This document shows, piece by piece, positions 47,200 through 58,180 of a stretch of DNA of 64,000 bases. The notes beneath the pieces are model-generated. The model did not search any database. It was not told where the DNA came from and saw only the letters and a list, made by a program, of their open reading frames with translations. The stretch lies in contig WEDG01007181.1 in assembly GCA_017591395.1 (NCBI GenBank), positions 1-64,000 of the forward strand, in the 5' to 3' direction. This DNA comes from Schistocephalus solidus. Lineage: Eukaryota > Platyhelminthes > Cestoda > Diphyllobothriidea > Diphyllobothriidae. Numbering within the stretch: the stretch's first letter is position 1; each line of letters opens with the position of its first letter. The position numbers and the translations under genes are program-made.

Positions 47200-47790
47200 C
47201 TGACAGTTCAACCGTGGATTTTGACGAGGTCGACCGTATGCTCCACACCAGGTGCTGCAGGGACGGTGACTTGCGCGTGATTTAGTTTAAAGTGATAGTA
47301 GCCTTGCGCTGCAGCTACCGCACTCTCTCCTCCTCCCTCACCTGAGCTCGGTGTCAAGACAGAGTCAAGAAGACCGGAGATGGGAGAGGGTGCAGGTGGC
47401 TGGCGCGGCCGGAGCCGCCCCTGGGTGCACCACCACACCTGGCTTGGATCGCATGGAGTGGGAGTGCCATAAAGGCCACATTAAGAAGGAGCCATTGTAA
47501 CCTGACTCTCAGTTCGCCAGTCAGCCACTCCACACAAAACACACATTGGGTTGACCACGCGGTCCGAGTTATCCCATCAGTTGGCAACCTTCCAAGCCAC
47601 GGCTTTTAGCGCACCGTGATAGTTTTAAGCGCGTCAGATTGTTTATAGTGAGGAACATGCGCTGAGCTGTCGACCTCACTCTCTCCCTAACCCCAAACAT
47701 CAGACACTGTCCGAGCCGGTCAGTTTGCCTGATGTGGGAGTGGGCGCATTGGCTGACGGATCGGCGTACCCGTGTTTCGCGCCCCACAGC
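47200..47790 (-). repeat. Short repeat family E, full-looking minus copy
   Basis: Reverse-complement partner of 44765-45335; both carry the block ggcggctccggccgcgccag. The pair forms a wide inverted repeat with about 1.9 kb between arms. Confidence 0.7.
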
Positions 47791-47809
47791 ACGACCTGGC
47801 CCCCCATAA

Positions 47810-47993
47810 CGTTCACACACCAGGATTCACTACCTCAGGGGATATGGAGCAGCCATCGCCATCTGACTCTCAGTCCGCTGGTCAGCCACTCGACACACAC
47901 AACGCATACACTGAGCCGACGGCGTGGTCTGATGTAAGCGTCAGATTGGCAGACTTCCCAGCCACGGTGTCTATGAAACCGTGATATACTCAG
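47810..47993 (-). repeat. Short repeat family E, partial tandem copy
   Basis: On the minus strand this repeats the central block of the neighbouring E copy: ccgtggctgggaagtctgcc, then a gcgtggtc-like block, then agtggctgaccagcggactg and agagtcag, equivalent to the block at 47500-47600. Same orientation, so a partial head-to-tail duplication. Confidence 0.55.
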
Positions 47994-48073
47994 GTGCATA
48001 ATGGTGATTGTGAGGGTGTTGTCGATGTATTGGTGTAGGTGGTGTTCGCTGATGTAGCTTAGCTTCCGGTGGT

Positions 48074-48682
48074 TTACCGGAGGTTGTCGTGGAGGCGCAT
48101 GTGTCCTAATAGGCCCATGCGATTAGTGAATGCGCGAGGACAGTGAGGGCATTGGACGCGATGATCTCTGCCTTGTGATGGTGCTCCAGGCACTGGCTCA
48201 CCGGTCTCTGTACGATGTATTTGCAAATGACCGACCAGGCCGATGCGTGAGGTGAATGTGCGGTCGCATTGAGTACAGCTTAGGAGAGAGTCCCCATCGC
48301 TGATGGTGGTGGTGGTGGTAGTGAAGGCGAAGGTGGTGGTGGGGGTTCCAGGCGATGAGTATTGGGATGTGGTCTCTATGATGGTATGAGTAATGGAATT
48401 GATGCCAGGAGTGAGGGTGGGCGAGTCTGAAGGAGGGTTGGTAGAAATTGATGTAGAAGTTGGAATTATCGGATTGTTGGTGCATTGCGTCCGAAGATGT
48501 CCAACCAGGCCGATTCGCGCGCGGAAGATGCGTTGACAGCGCGGGCATGTTGGCAGGGCCTGAACATCAACGACGTTGGTCCGGGACTCTGGTAACTTTC
48601 GTGCCGCTCTTTTAAGCCTTGGCTGCGGTGATCCGGTTGGCCTCATAGTTTGCTGAAACCAGTCTTCACGAATCTTCTCCAT
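48074..48682 (-). CDS. LINE D2 C-terminal frame with three C2H2 zinc fingers
   Basis: This 202-codon open frame is the 3' end of the element. Finger 1 at residues 46-67 ([20 protein letters not shown] then Cys, a CCHC-type variant), finger 2 at 136-156 ([20 protein letters not shown] then His), and finger 3 at 178-198 ([20 protein letters not shown] then His). A low-complexity Thr/Ser/Pro linker (residues 70-130) separates fingers 1 and 2. The fingers are probably nucleic-acid binding and may help target or RNA recognition; that role is inference. The start codon chosen by frame is arbitrary since the frame is a continuation of the RT polyprotein after a frameshift. The plus strand shows a matching tggtggtgg run near 48303-48320. 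Confidence 0.7.
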   Translation of the reverse strand: MEKIREDWFQQTMRPTGSPQPRLKRAARKLPESRTNVVDVQALPTCPRCQRIFRARIGLVGHLRTQCTNNPIIPTSTSISTNPPSDSPTLTPGINSITHTIIETTSQYSSPGTPTTTFAFTTTTTTISDGDSLLSCTQCDRTFTSRIGLVGHLQIHRTETGEPVPGAPSQGRDHRVQCPHCPRAFTNRMGLLGHMRLHDNLR

Positions 48683-49065
48683 GCCGGTCTATCCTGAGCG
48701 ATGTCCTGCCAGGTCGCCGGGTTGATTTGCAGTTGCTTCAGTGATTTTTTCAAAGTGTCCTTGTAGCGTCGTTTTTGACCTCGCTGTCGGTGAGCACCCG
48801 TAGCGACATCTGCGTAGCAAAGTCGTTTGGGTAGTCGCTCGTCGTCCATTCTTACCAGGTGGCCGCTCCATCGCAGTTGCACATGCTTCAGCATGGCGTG
48901 GATGCTGAGGAATTCGGTCCGCTCCAGGACTTCCCTGTCCGGGATCCTGTCTTGCCATCTCAGCTTCAGTATTCTGTGGAGGCATCTGAGATGGAAGTGA
49001 TTCAGCTTCCTGGCTTGGTTCGTGTAGACGGTCCAGGTCTCCACTCCGTAAAGGATTGTCGTCAA
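48643..49065 (-). pseudogene. LINE D2 C-terminal region after RT
   Basis: [40 protein letters not shown] and [20 protein letters not shown] match D1 at 36960-37215. This is the region between RT and the zinc-finger tail. It overlaps the next frame by about 40 bases, a sign of a single frameshift. Confidence 0.75.
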
Positions 49066-49077
49066 GACGACAGCCTT

Positions 49078-50126
49078 TTACATCTTCAGTTTGGTGTTCA
49101 GGGAAATTCCGTGGCGATTCCACACAGAGGCCTGCAGCCGGTCGATGGCCTGACTAGCTTTGGAAATTCGTTGGGCAACCTCGTCATACCTTCTCGTGTT
49201 GCATGACAGCATGCTTCCTAGAATAGCCAAGGTTTCCACGTTTTTGAGTTGAGCACCGTTGACATTGATTCTGGGAGCATTGTATTCAGCGCTGGGTGGC
49301 GGCTGGGGCATGACAACCATTTTGGCTGTACTGATTGTTAATCCAAAATCGGCGCAGCCTGCGTCGAAGAGGTCCATACTCCTTTGCATGTCCTCCTCCG
49401 TCACGGTGGTAAGGGGCGCAGTCGTCCGCGAAGAGCAAGTCATGGACTGTAGTCGTAGACACGCGCATTGAAGCCTGCATACACCAATTGTTGAGAAGGT
49501 GCCCGTCAGTGCTATAGGCGATGCAGATCCCAGGCTGCTCATCACGATAGGCGTCCATCAGCATAGCCGATAACATGAGACTGAACAGGGCGGAAGCTAG
49601 TACGCAGCCCTGCTTCACTCCGTTGGTCACTGCGAATGATTCGGATACCGTCCCGTTGTCAGTGACGCGCGCCGTCATCCGGTAATGAAGCTGACGCACA
49701 ATGTACGTGAACTGCTCAGGACAGCCGAATTTCTGCATGAATTTCCACTGTCCGTCGCGATTCACCGTGTCAAAGTATTTCGTCAGATCCACGAAGGTAG
49801 TGTATAAGTGATTTCGCATCTCCTGGAACTTTTCTTGTAGCTGGCGGGCGTCAAAGATCATATCGGTTGTCCCGCGGTGTCGGCGGAAGCCACATTGGCT
49901 TTCCGGAAGCAGGCCCTGATTTGAAATCCTGAGGAACTTGTTCTTGGCGCCACATCTCCTGGAAGGGTGTTGTGAGTTCTGCAATCAGCCGGGGCCCACC
50001 GTTCTTGTAGACTTCCGATGGAATTGCGTTGGATCCCGGTGCTTTACCGGATGGTTTCTGGTAGGGAAGGTGGCAGGTCCAGGTCATTGTTCGTGTCCAA
50101 TTGAGGGAGCCGGTCGATGGCAGCAT
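49078..50126 (-). pseudogene. Reverse transcriptase of copy D2, internally deleted
   Basis: The N-terminal block KAPGSNAIPSEVYKNGGPRL ends at QVPQDFKS (near 49935), and the next block starts QGLLPESQCGFRRHRGTTDM. Compared with D1 the stretch between them (KGNRQLCDSHQGISLFNLTG in D1) is missing, roughly 60 codons. Then FVDLTKYFDTVNRDGQW (motif A; Tyr where D1 has Ala), GVKQGCVLASALFS (motif B), DLLFADDCAP (motif C intact) and a frameshift to 49545-49078 (AILGSMLSCNTRRYDE). The loss of early RT motifs makes it inactive. Confidence 0.78.
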
Positions 50127-51524
50127 CGGAGATGGCTGATGAGCAATTAAGGATACTTTTGAAGTGCTCGGCCCAGCGCTTCAGAATTTGCAATCGCTCT
50201 GTCAGCAGTGTTGTGCCGTCAGAGCTGAGCAGCGGTGCGGTCCCCTTGATACACGTGCAGTAGATGGCCTTGATGGCTTTGAAAAAGTTTTTCATTTCAT
50301 TGCGGTCCACATACCCCTGGATTTCCTCAGCCTTTCGGATCATCAAGGCATCCTGCATCTCCCGCAGCCGTTGTTGTACAAGGCGCCGGCATCTGAAGAA
50401 GGCTGCTTTGGTGGCGTCAGTCCGAAGGTCCATGTAGGCTTTTTGAAGTCCATTCTTCTCCGCGAGTAAGTTGCTGATGTCGGCGTCATTGTCGTCAAAC
50501 CAGTCCTGGTGTTGACGGCGTGCGCGACCGAGGACTTCGAGGGCGGTGGACTGGATGACATTTCGCAGTTGACACCATCGTGCTTCCACGGTGCCGTTAT
50601 TATCTGTAGCATGCAGGTCCTCCATGTTCTCGGTTATTTGGTTTCTGAAATCAAAACAGTTAGCAGGCAAATTTAACAAAAGATTATTTAACTTACCTGG
50701 TGGTCGCTTACCTTGGGGCCTTCGCCGGGGTTGCATTCGGAGCCTCATCTGGGAGATGACGAGGCGGTGATCTGTCCAACCATAGGCATCGAGGATCGCC
50801 TTGGTTACCAGCACGTCCTGTCGATCTCGCCTCCGGACGAGAACATAGTCCAGCAGATGCCAGCGCCGCGACTGAGGGTGCATCCACGTAGCCTTCTCCC
50901 GCGTCGGAAGGCGGAATAAGGTGTTGGTCAGCAGGAGACGGTGCTCCGCGCACGTTTGCAGAAGAAGGATACCATTATCTTTACAGCTACCGAGATCATG
51001 GGGACCCAGCACGTCCTGCCAGGCAGCGTGGTCCGTCCCAACGCGGGCGTTGAAGTCACCAAGGATAATTAACTTGTCCTCTTTCGACACAGTCGCCAGC
51101 AGGGCGTGCAGGTCCTCGTTGAATTTGTCCTACACTGCATCAGAGTTCGTCATTGGGGGAGCGTAGGCGCTGATTATGGTGGCGAAATCATCTCCCTGAA
51201 GAGGCAGACGGAGGCTCATCAGGCGATCGTTGATACCCTGCGGCAGACAGGGCAGACGTCCCACGATGTCTTTCATGATGGCAAAAGCAACACCAGCGTT
51301 GCGTCACTCTGCCTTTGGCCGGTCGCTTCAGAAGAAAGTGTAGCCGGCACCCACCTCCTCCAGCTGACCCTGCTCAGAGAATCGGGTCTCACTGAGAGCA
51401 GCAATGTCCATCTTGAAGCGCGCAGTTCCCGAGCGACTAGCACCGTCCTCCGTTCCCGCCAGTTGCTCCTAGGATTGTCTAAAGGGGAACGAGCATTCCA
51501 GGCTGCTAGTGTGAGTGGACTCAC
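50044..51524 (-). pseudogene. APE-type endonuclease and linker of copy D2
   Basis: The frame 51090-50044 is open for 348 codons: [38 protein letters not shown] and [12 protein letters not shown] give the endonuclease core, followed by a basic linker [13 protein letters not shown] and the conserved pre-RT stretch ([35 protein letters not shown]). The N-terminal part (51524-51100, LTLAAWNARSPLDNPR) is in other frames, so the domain is split by frameshifts. Confidence 0.8.
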
Positions 51525-52110
51525 CCGAGCAGTCTGAAGGGTATTGCGAGGGAGATGGGGACGGGCAATTGTTGTTTTTTTAGTTTTAAGACTGCGTATT
51601 TTGCGATCTGCGAGCCGTGGCCGGCTGCAGAAGACGTGCTAACCAGCATTTGTTTAGGGCGAATTTTCTAGCCCCTTCCTCCGCGAGGAGGCAAGCATTG
51701 CTGTCCTTAAATAGGGCTGCTCGGACATCCCATACGGCTGCCGAACTCCACTATGGGTCATGGTTTTGTTTTAGTGGGGGAACGACCCGAGTTAGCCTGG
51801 GCTGCCTACGGGGTTGCTTTAACCCCCACCGTAGGACTTTTTGAGAGAAGGGAGGTGGGAAGTTCGGAAGGCACACACAACACCGGAGACGCTCACCTGG
51901 TTTAGCCCACCGGTCGTGACGGTTGTCCGGGGTGTGGCCTCTGGGTAAAACCCAACTTCGAGGAGCCACAGGTGAGAGTTGGGTACCAGTTAGAGGCAGC
52001 CACAGGAGCATTCACCACCTGTACGAGACAAATGGAGCGACCAAATGCTATCTGTGTGGTGCTACCCCTAACTAGTACCCCTTCACCATCTTTATCTACA
52101 TAGTGAACAC

Positions 52111-52919
52111 AAAGCGACCTGTGGACTGTGAACCATCACAGAGGAAATATTACTTATCGATACAATTGGCTTAATCCTTCTGCCGAATTTTGAAGGCCTG
52201 CATGCAATCCGAAGCCTCCCATTTTGCTTAACTAAGCATGAGCACGTGTTCTAAATTTTGTGCTTGAAGTTGTCCAGTTCGTGATGAAGGGTGGAATGCT
52301 AGTATTCCACCCTCCAGCCTCAGCACTGTTCTGTTGACCAAATACCGGTGGCTTTAACAGCGTACCAATCATGATGACCATTTAATAATTGTGATCACAA
52401 AAGACAACGCAATCAACCTCAAACCTCAGTCAGTGTGAAGATTTGAAAATGATTAAAACTGTAGCTTTGAAGAATGACTGAAGACAAATGTTTATTTAAT
52501 ATGTATAAAGGCAAACAAATAACACGTGGAACATGTCTTATGTGAATGAGTGGTAATAGGGGTTTATATGGGTGAGTCCTAAGGACGCAGGCCCCTAAAC
52601 CCCACCCTTTGCATTAACTCCAACCCAAACCTTAACTGTGAATAAAATCTTAGCTTTAACCCTATCCCAAATAACGCCTTCTTAAATAAATGAAACAGCG
52701 AGTCTTGTATATTAAACCAACCCGACTACATACCGTTTCCTTACCTTTATATATAACGAAAGGCGAAAATTCTCTTCCTGGATGTCAAACCAGCAGCATC
52801 ATAACCACAAGACTTTCTGTCCTGTAGCGATCTTTAGAGTGCTTCGACTACCTTGAATCCGGCCGAAGTAAAATGCAACAGCATATGTATACATTCAATT
52901 CACCTCTTCTCCGAAAATA
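52111..52919. other. Intron sequence, no gene recognised
   Basis: Nothing coding. 52590-52680 has loosely repeated taaccc/aaccc-like words (aaccccaccct, caacccaaacct, ctttaaccctatccc) but no regular period. Confidence 0.45.
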
Positions 52920-53235
52920 ACGTAACAGAAATTTTTCACTGCATTCATTGATGAACGCTCACCGACCGCTAACGGAACTCACTCATCCCACTTCGGCTTA
53001 AGACTCACTCTCGAGCCCCGCCAGCAGCCGCGCAGCAGCTATAAGTAGAAAAAGGCAGATGATGATTTCCAGTAAAGACAAGGGAGACTGGAATGGCCAT
53101 TTCTGGCTTATTGGCCGTCGTCAGCCAGTCATATCCAACCCCAGGTGGTGCACCACCCGAGGATCGAACCCGTGACCCCTTGCTCAGAAGTCCAACGCTC
53201 TTACCCTTGAAATTTTTGCAGTTTTGCTGCCAACA
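52920..53235 (-). repeat. tRNA-derived SINE family A, minus copy
   Basis: Read on the minus strand: A-box region aagggtaagagcgttgga, B box cgggttcgatcc (53161-53172 reversed), body ggttggatatgactggctga and gccagaaatggccattcca, as in the dimer at 13175-13792, then a 3' part with tgctgcgcggctgctggc and gctcgagagtgag, as at 42189. It therefore links the head and body fragments into one family. Confidence 0.7.
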
Positions 53236-56200
53236 GCTTCTTGTTTATGTGAAAACCAAGTTCATTGTGTACAGACCAGGTTATGTGTAGCACGCGTAGA
53301 CAGGTTATCTAGCTTCGTCAGCCATATGTCCGAGTCCACCTCTGGTAGTCCCGACTCTGTCTTGCAATCGGACCCAAGGCAGTGAGGAAGGGGAGATTGC
53401 GGAAGATGTCGCACAAGTCTGCCGTCACTGAGTCACTTGCAAATCACCGTCCAGTGCCAACCCCGTCGGGGGAGACATTATGGATATTTTCATACACGAC
53501 GGTTGAATAGTCGTATCCCAATCTCGACTGACACGTGGGCTTCGGGGGCGATTCATTAACTCCAAGCAAGGAAAAAGAATAAGTTAGGAGGGAGGAAAGT
53601 GCAATAGTCAGAGTATTTTTGAGTGCTTACCAACGCAGTCCGCTTTGGTGCCTCACTAGTGCGCACACTGTATGCAGTGATCAAAGTCTGATTTACTGAA
53701 ACTACAGTTTTTTACGTCAAGCAATGCACTAGAAGCATTGTCAAGCGAATTCAAGATAAGCAGTAAGAACTCACTTACTACAAAACGAGGATTCGGAAAC
53801 TGAAGTTCAGGTTTGCCTGGGTGAACTTTTAACACCTCTGTTTTGGCAAAAGTAGGCTCAGACATAATTGCGCAGTATTTAAACAGTCTCGATAACCATT
53901 GTATAACAGAAAAGAAGTCTGCGTGACTGTTTTCTTTTTTCCCCTAATGTCGTGAAAGTTAGCCTTAGCAATCATAAATTCGAAAATCATGATTATGGCT
54001 TATGGGACTGATTGGCCAGAATGGATTATCAAAAGAAATCGCCTTATCCCTCTACATAGCGCGAATATAAAGGATAATCTTTACGGCAGGAGTGGACTGG
54101 AATACAGTAGATATGTCTATTAACTTGGAAATTAAGCACTATTGCATTGAGAACTAATCAATTAATCTGGCAATTGCAAACGGTTCGTAAATGTGTACGC
54201 AATGTTTTTTCAGTGTTATGGTCACATCTGGCTCCTCCACCCTATCCCCTACTCATTTATAACTCAACCGTGGAATGTTTGTATTAAAGTTCAAGAGCGA
54301 CAGAGCAAAATGGTAAATTGAAAAATACTAGGATTTTAGTCTTCCTAGACCACTGTGAGGAGTAGTCACATGCAGAGTGGCGTAATCCAACGAAGATCTA
54401 GTTAGTGCGTCGTCATGCTTGCATGGGATCAACTCACGATATGCGAACTTCTCAATTCGACAAACGGTGTTCGCTGCTTCTCCTGTATGGGGATCGTTTA
54501 TAATTTCAGGTGTGGGCAGGTACGCACGTCGTTTTGATACGGTCACTTCACCTTCATCGATACCTTTAAACGGCATTGCGTTGTAATGCACTGGCTTTTC
54601 CCAACAAACACTTGGTTAATATTTTTTTCGTTGCCCTGTCCTGGCCTACAGCTCCTGGCTCTCACCCCACACCAGCCACACTGCCTTAGCCGTTCCTGAC
54701 CGACGCGGTTTAATCAAATGGGCGTAGCCTGTAATGCATTTGGTAATGTCATTCGCACCCTTCCCCCCCCCACGAAAAAAACATCTAAAATTCTGTGGAT
54801 GGGAATGGGTGCACTCCACAGTTGGTCAAAGTGAAGTCGTGATTCGAGATGGAATACAACAGCCGTCTGAAGTGACACAAGAACCTGGCTAAGGGATGCA
54901 CTGCAACAAACGAAGATGCTATAAACGTGCTGGAAGACATGCCATCGACAAGCTGGTGATGGCTTCTGAACACCAAGCCCGCAGTTGAAAAGCTGCAAAA
55001 AATCGGCTCCATCCGCATTTTTCTTGCACCTTCCCATTCTGCCTGATTGCGTTCAACTCTCGAGATCCTTGAAAAGCTTTTTCATTTTAGGGTGCTTATT
55101 AAAGGCATATATTTCTCGTTCCTCAAAGTTCTTGGGCATAGAGCTGTCATCGCAGCTCTTACTGAGCGGCTGACTGAGCGAGATGCCACCCCCTTCTTGG
55201 GCGATCGTCAAAAGGAAGGCAGGCGAGGCGAGGAAGTCACCCTACTGCTGGAGACATCCCAATCTTGAGCGCTGGATCGAGCGCTGCATGACGTCCACAA
55301 CTCGTCTATTAGCACCCTCTGGGACAGTCACCAACAGCCTCTCCAAAGTGTCACCGCATAACACCTATTACCGCCGGCTCTCTGCGGGGAACGATAAGCT
55401 CATTGCAACAGACATCTGGAGAAAAAGGTCTAAACATCAACACAATCCCTACAAAAGCCTTTAAACCCAAGGGCTAGCAACTTCTGAACAGGCTAACCCT
55501 GCGGGTTTAGAACGTGCAGAGAGCATGGTAAATAGCAAGTAAGGAACGCCACCATTGCCCAGCTTTGTATGAAAAAAAATTCTTTGGATTTGTGTCAATG
55601 ACAGAAGAATATCCTTCAGGCAAAATATATGCCAACGAGGAATGACCAGCCGCTACAGCATCGACCTTGGACACCACGAATCATGATGTAATCTGCAAAA
55701 TCCTGCCGACATTTGGACGCTCAAGTGGTTTTCGAAAACGCTGAGTCAGTTGCGCAAATGAAAGATGGCATGCATGGGAGGGTAAGGTTGACCTCGAGGC
55801 GTTCATTCTCATGGAAAACGTGTGCATTTCTCACCCGTGAACTGCTACGAGCACTAAAATTCGGCACTTGAAAGGCTACCGTCTGACTGCCTTCCTTCGA
55901 AAAGGTACTCAGACTACCATTCTTCCCTCAAAATTGTTTATATATATGACCCAAATGGCCAGATGAATTAGAAAGAAGGTCCGAGAACTAATTACTTCGG
56001 TTAATGATCTTAAGAAATAACTTCTTTAGAAAATTTTGTTAAACACATGGAATAGAATCTAGATTTACGGACAATTGGTTAAAAACCCTGAACCTCCTAA
56101 CGTATTTAATGCTGTTTCAAGGACGATATGAAACTCATTGCAGTCCAACACCAGAAATAGATTCAAATGTCATGGAAGGGTGTCGGATGCCTACTCAAAC

Positions 56201-57085
56201 CAAAGGCTGTTTTCTAACGAGCGTACAGTATATTTTATTTATTCTTGAAAGATATTTGAGTGAAAAATTCACTATAGGACTATTTTCAAACGGTATTCGA
56301 CTTTTGCTAGTTTACTTACTAGATTTTTTGCATGGACAGGCTTCCTGTGCATTCATAACGTTTTCGGAATTTTCCGCTCTTTTAAAAGATTTGGTATTTC
56401 TTAGCAACGTATTCTTACTTTAAATATTCATTTTAGGTTCACTGAGGTTCACTTAAGGCTCTCCATTATTATTATTTCAAAGCTTTGGTCCATGCTTCGG
56501 TGCCATTTTGCAGCCGATTACCGATCTTTCGTAAATTTGGACACTTAGCTTGTGCTGGGTTACATATTATATTTCACCTCTGTGTCCAACTATCCCGCTC
56601 GCCTCCTTGTGAATTTGGGGTCCGGATTGTGTGTGGCACGTGCATACGGTTGTTCAGGATTGGCAGCAGCCCCTGCTTCCATGCCCAATGCCCGTAATCT
56701 CCACTTTGTCCTACCACTGCGGGGTGCGGGAAGGATGAAACGACGGTTCATTTTACCAAAAAAATCCCACACATATCACGAGTGGGCTGAAACTGTCACA
56801 GATTTTGTGTTTGCCTTTGTTCGGAGCAAATAAACTCGACCCTTCATCCCCTCAAATACTTCTAGCCAATAGCTGTAGCCTGTAGTCCACAGTCAGGCTG
56901 CTTCGCAAGACCTGTTGCCAGTTTGGAATTTATTGCGTACAATACTCACATCCAAGAAACCCTAGTACCTAATGTCCTAAAGCCTTTCTTACAGCTTTTT
57001 GATAGCCGTTGTTTTTTGAACTTTTTGTACTTTCTTTGATTTAGCAAGACATCCTAATTTACTCCTAAACGTCTGACCTTTTCAG
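53236..57085. other. End of the beta-mannosidase intron, no gene recognised
   Basis: Short frames (53656-53865 minus, 54328-54591 minus, 54985-55464 plus, 56109-56423 plus, 56485-56833 plus) carry no motif I recognise and may be chance. A C9 run lies at 54763-54771. The intron ends with the acceptor ttttcag at 57079-57085. Confidence 0.4.
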
Positions 57086-57378
57086 GATCCACTGATTGGA
57101 GACGTTCACTTTTATCGATATGAGGGAGATCTGTGGAATGAAGGGGTATATCCGCTGACTCGTTTCACATCCGAATTTGGTGTTCAATCACTGCCAAGTC
57201 CGTTGGGCTGGCTACGTTCGTTGGAGGGGTCTGGCAGCCCCGATGACTGGAGCCTGAATGGACGGCTGATGCAGCACCGTCAACACTCTCCTGTTGGCAT
57301 GGCCGGCATGCTGGGGCCTTCACTTCAGGTAATGGATGCACCTGTCGACGTAGGTGACCCAATCAAGAATTATTCGCG
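57086..57378 (+). CDS. MANBA: Beta-mannosidase (GH2), exon with nucleophile glutamate
   Basis: Immediately after the ttttcag acceptor the frame reads DPLIGDVHFYRYEGDLWNEG, then VYPLTRFTSEFGVQSLPSPL. The Glu of SEFG is the expected catalytic nucleophile of family 2 beta-mannosidases (animal enzymes have RFASEYGYQS). DDWSLNGRLMQHRQHSPVG matches the DWSFNSKF/HRQHH region. It joins phase 0 with the exon at 32426 to give DTNPQ then DPLIGDVHFY, matching the conserved order. The gt donor is at 57379 (gtatgt), leaving phase 2. The next exon, which should hold the GALYWQLND-like motif, was not found before the window ends. Confidence 0.87.
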
Positions 57379-57852
57379 GTATGTATCACCTAGGACAGAT
57401 TTCGTATACAGTGTCTGCTCGTTTTGAATCAGGTCACAAATCCAGCGCAGCGATTTTAATTTCCTACTACTTCATTGTTGTTGTTTTGGTTGCTGTTGTT
57501 GTTCAGTTGGTACGAGCCAACTATACAAACTAAGAGCCTCAGTCACCTAGACTATTTCATTTTAAGATCGCTTTATATAACTGTCAGTTGGGACATTTGT
57601 TATAATGCCTTACTTCTATAATCATCCTAAGAAAGTTGTCGATTATATGCGATTTCTCAAAAGCACCACCCAGCAGTTCGAATTTCCAATGCTAGAAATC
57701 TAGCCAGCTTATATTTTTTATTCATATTTTTAAATGTTTTTAACTTAAGCACTATTTATCAAGTTAACTTAGCGAAAGATTAACAAAAATTCCAACAAAT
57801 ACAAACCATATCAACATAAGGTAAAACATTGGAATAGGTATGCCCGTATTAC
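57379..57852. other. Probable next beta-mannosidase intron, 5' part
   Basis: Starts with gtatgt. It contains a ttgttgttgttttggttgct microsatellite-like stretch at 57475-57510 and nothing else recognised. Confidence 0.45.
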
Positions 57853-57935
57853 AGGTTGTCTTACTCTAATCACCTGAGCTACGATGCCCTAACGGGAGCC
57901 GTGAGTTTAATCACAATTGGGGCCAGTTACCGACT
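57853..57935 (-). repeat. SINE-B fragment, minus strand
   Basis: Reversed, it reads gattaaactcacggctcccg, then a cgtagctcaggtgattagag A-box region, the same order as 42331-42380. The B box side is missing. Confidence 0.6.
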
Positions 57936-58049
57936 CAGTTCACTGCAACGTGTAGAATCTACCAATTATGACCCAGTAAGCCGACTGCCCAGGCAGGATT
58001 TCCCGAGCAATCAATCTAGAATTCCCCTGATGACTATCAGGCATGCCTA
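57936..58049. other. Spacer between inverted SINE-B pieces
   Basis: No feature recognised. Confidence 0.4.
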
Positions 58050-58180
58050 TTTATTACAATGTTTCAGCAGACTGATAATTTAACTCATGGCTCCCGGTGA
58101 AGCCTCGTAGTAGGAGCGTTGGCTGTGCTGAAGCCTTCCCCTTGCTGTCGTGGGTTCGCACCCCAACGAGGCCACCGGTT
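58050..58180 (+). repeat. tRNA-derived SINE-B, plus copy
   Basis: ggctcccggtgaagcctcgt (58089 onward), aggagcgttggctgtgctga, then B box tgggttcgcacccc and closing acceptor cgaggcc (58169-58173 area). The D arm is shortened by a deletion relative to 42354-42438, so this cannot be a working tRNA. Confidence 0.65.

Larger units (their letters stand above)
47995..52110 (-). mobile_element. RTE-like LINE, family D, copy D2
   Basis: A minus-strand LINE, better preserved than D1 and in the opposite orientation within the same intron. The 5' leader extends from about 51540 to 52110 (it shares blocks such as ggctcctcgaagttgggttt with D1's leader), and the body ends with a zinc-finger frame near 48074. 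Confidence 0.82.

Noticed and set aside
50645..50696. A perfect-looking 52-base intron on the minus strand in LINE D2 (gtaagt donor, gctaac branch-like word, gatttcag acceptor)
   Set aside because: The frame reads through it in D2 and the same place in D1 is coding too (PPGKLN...FSNQL), so the bases are conserved codons. Removing 52 bases would shift the frame.
53093..53290. Plus-strand frame with PPEDRTRDPLLRSPTL
   Set aside because: It is the reverse reading of SINE family A, not a gene.
54328..54591. Minus-strand frame (87 codons) as a possible host exon
   Set aside because: No recognisable motif or well-placed splice pair. It lies in the beta-mannosidase intron on the opposite strand. 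Left as unassigned.
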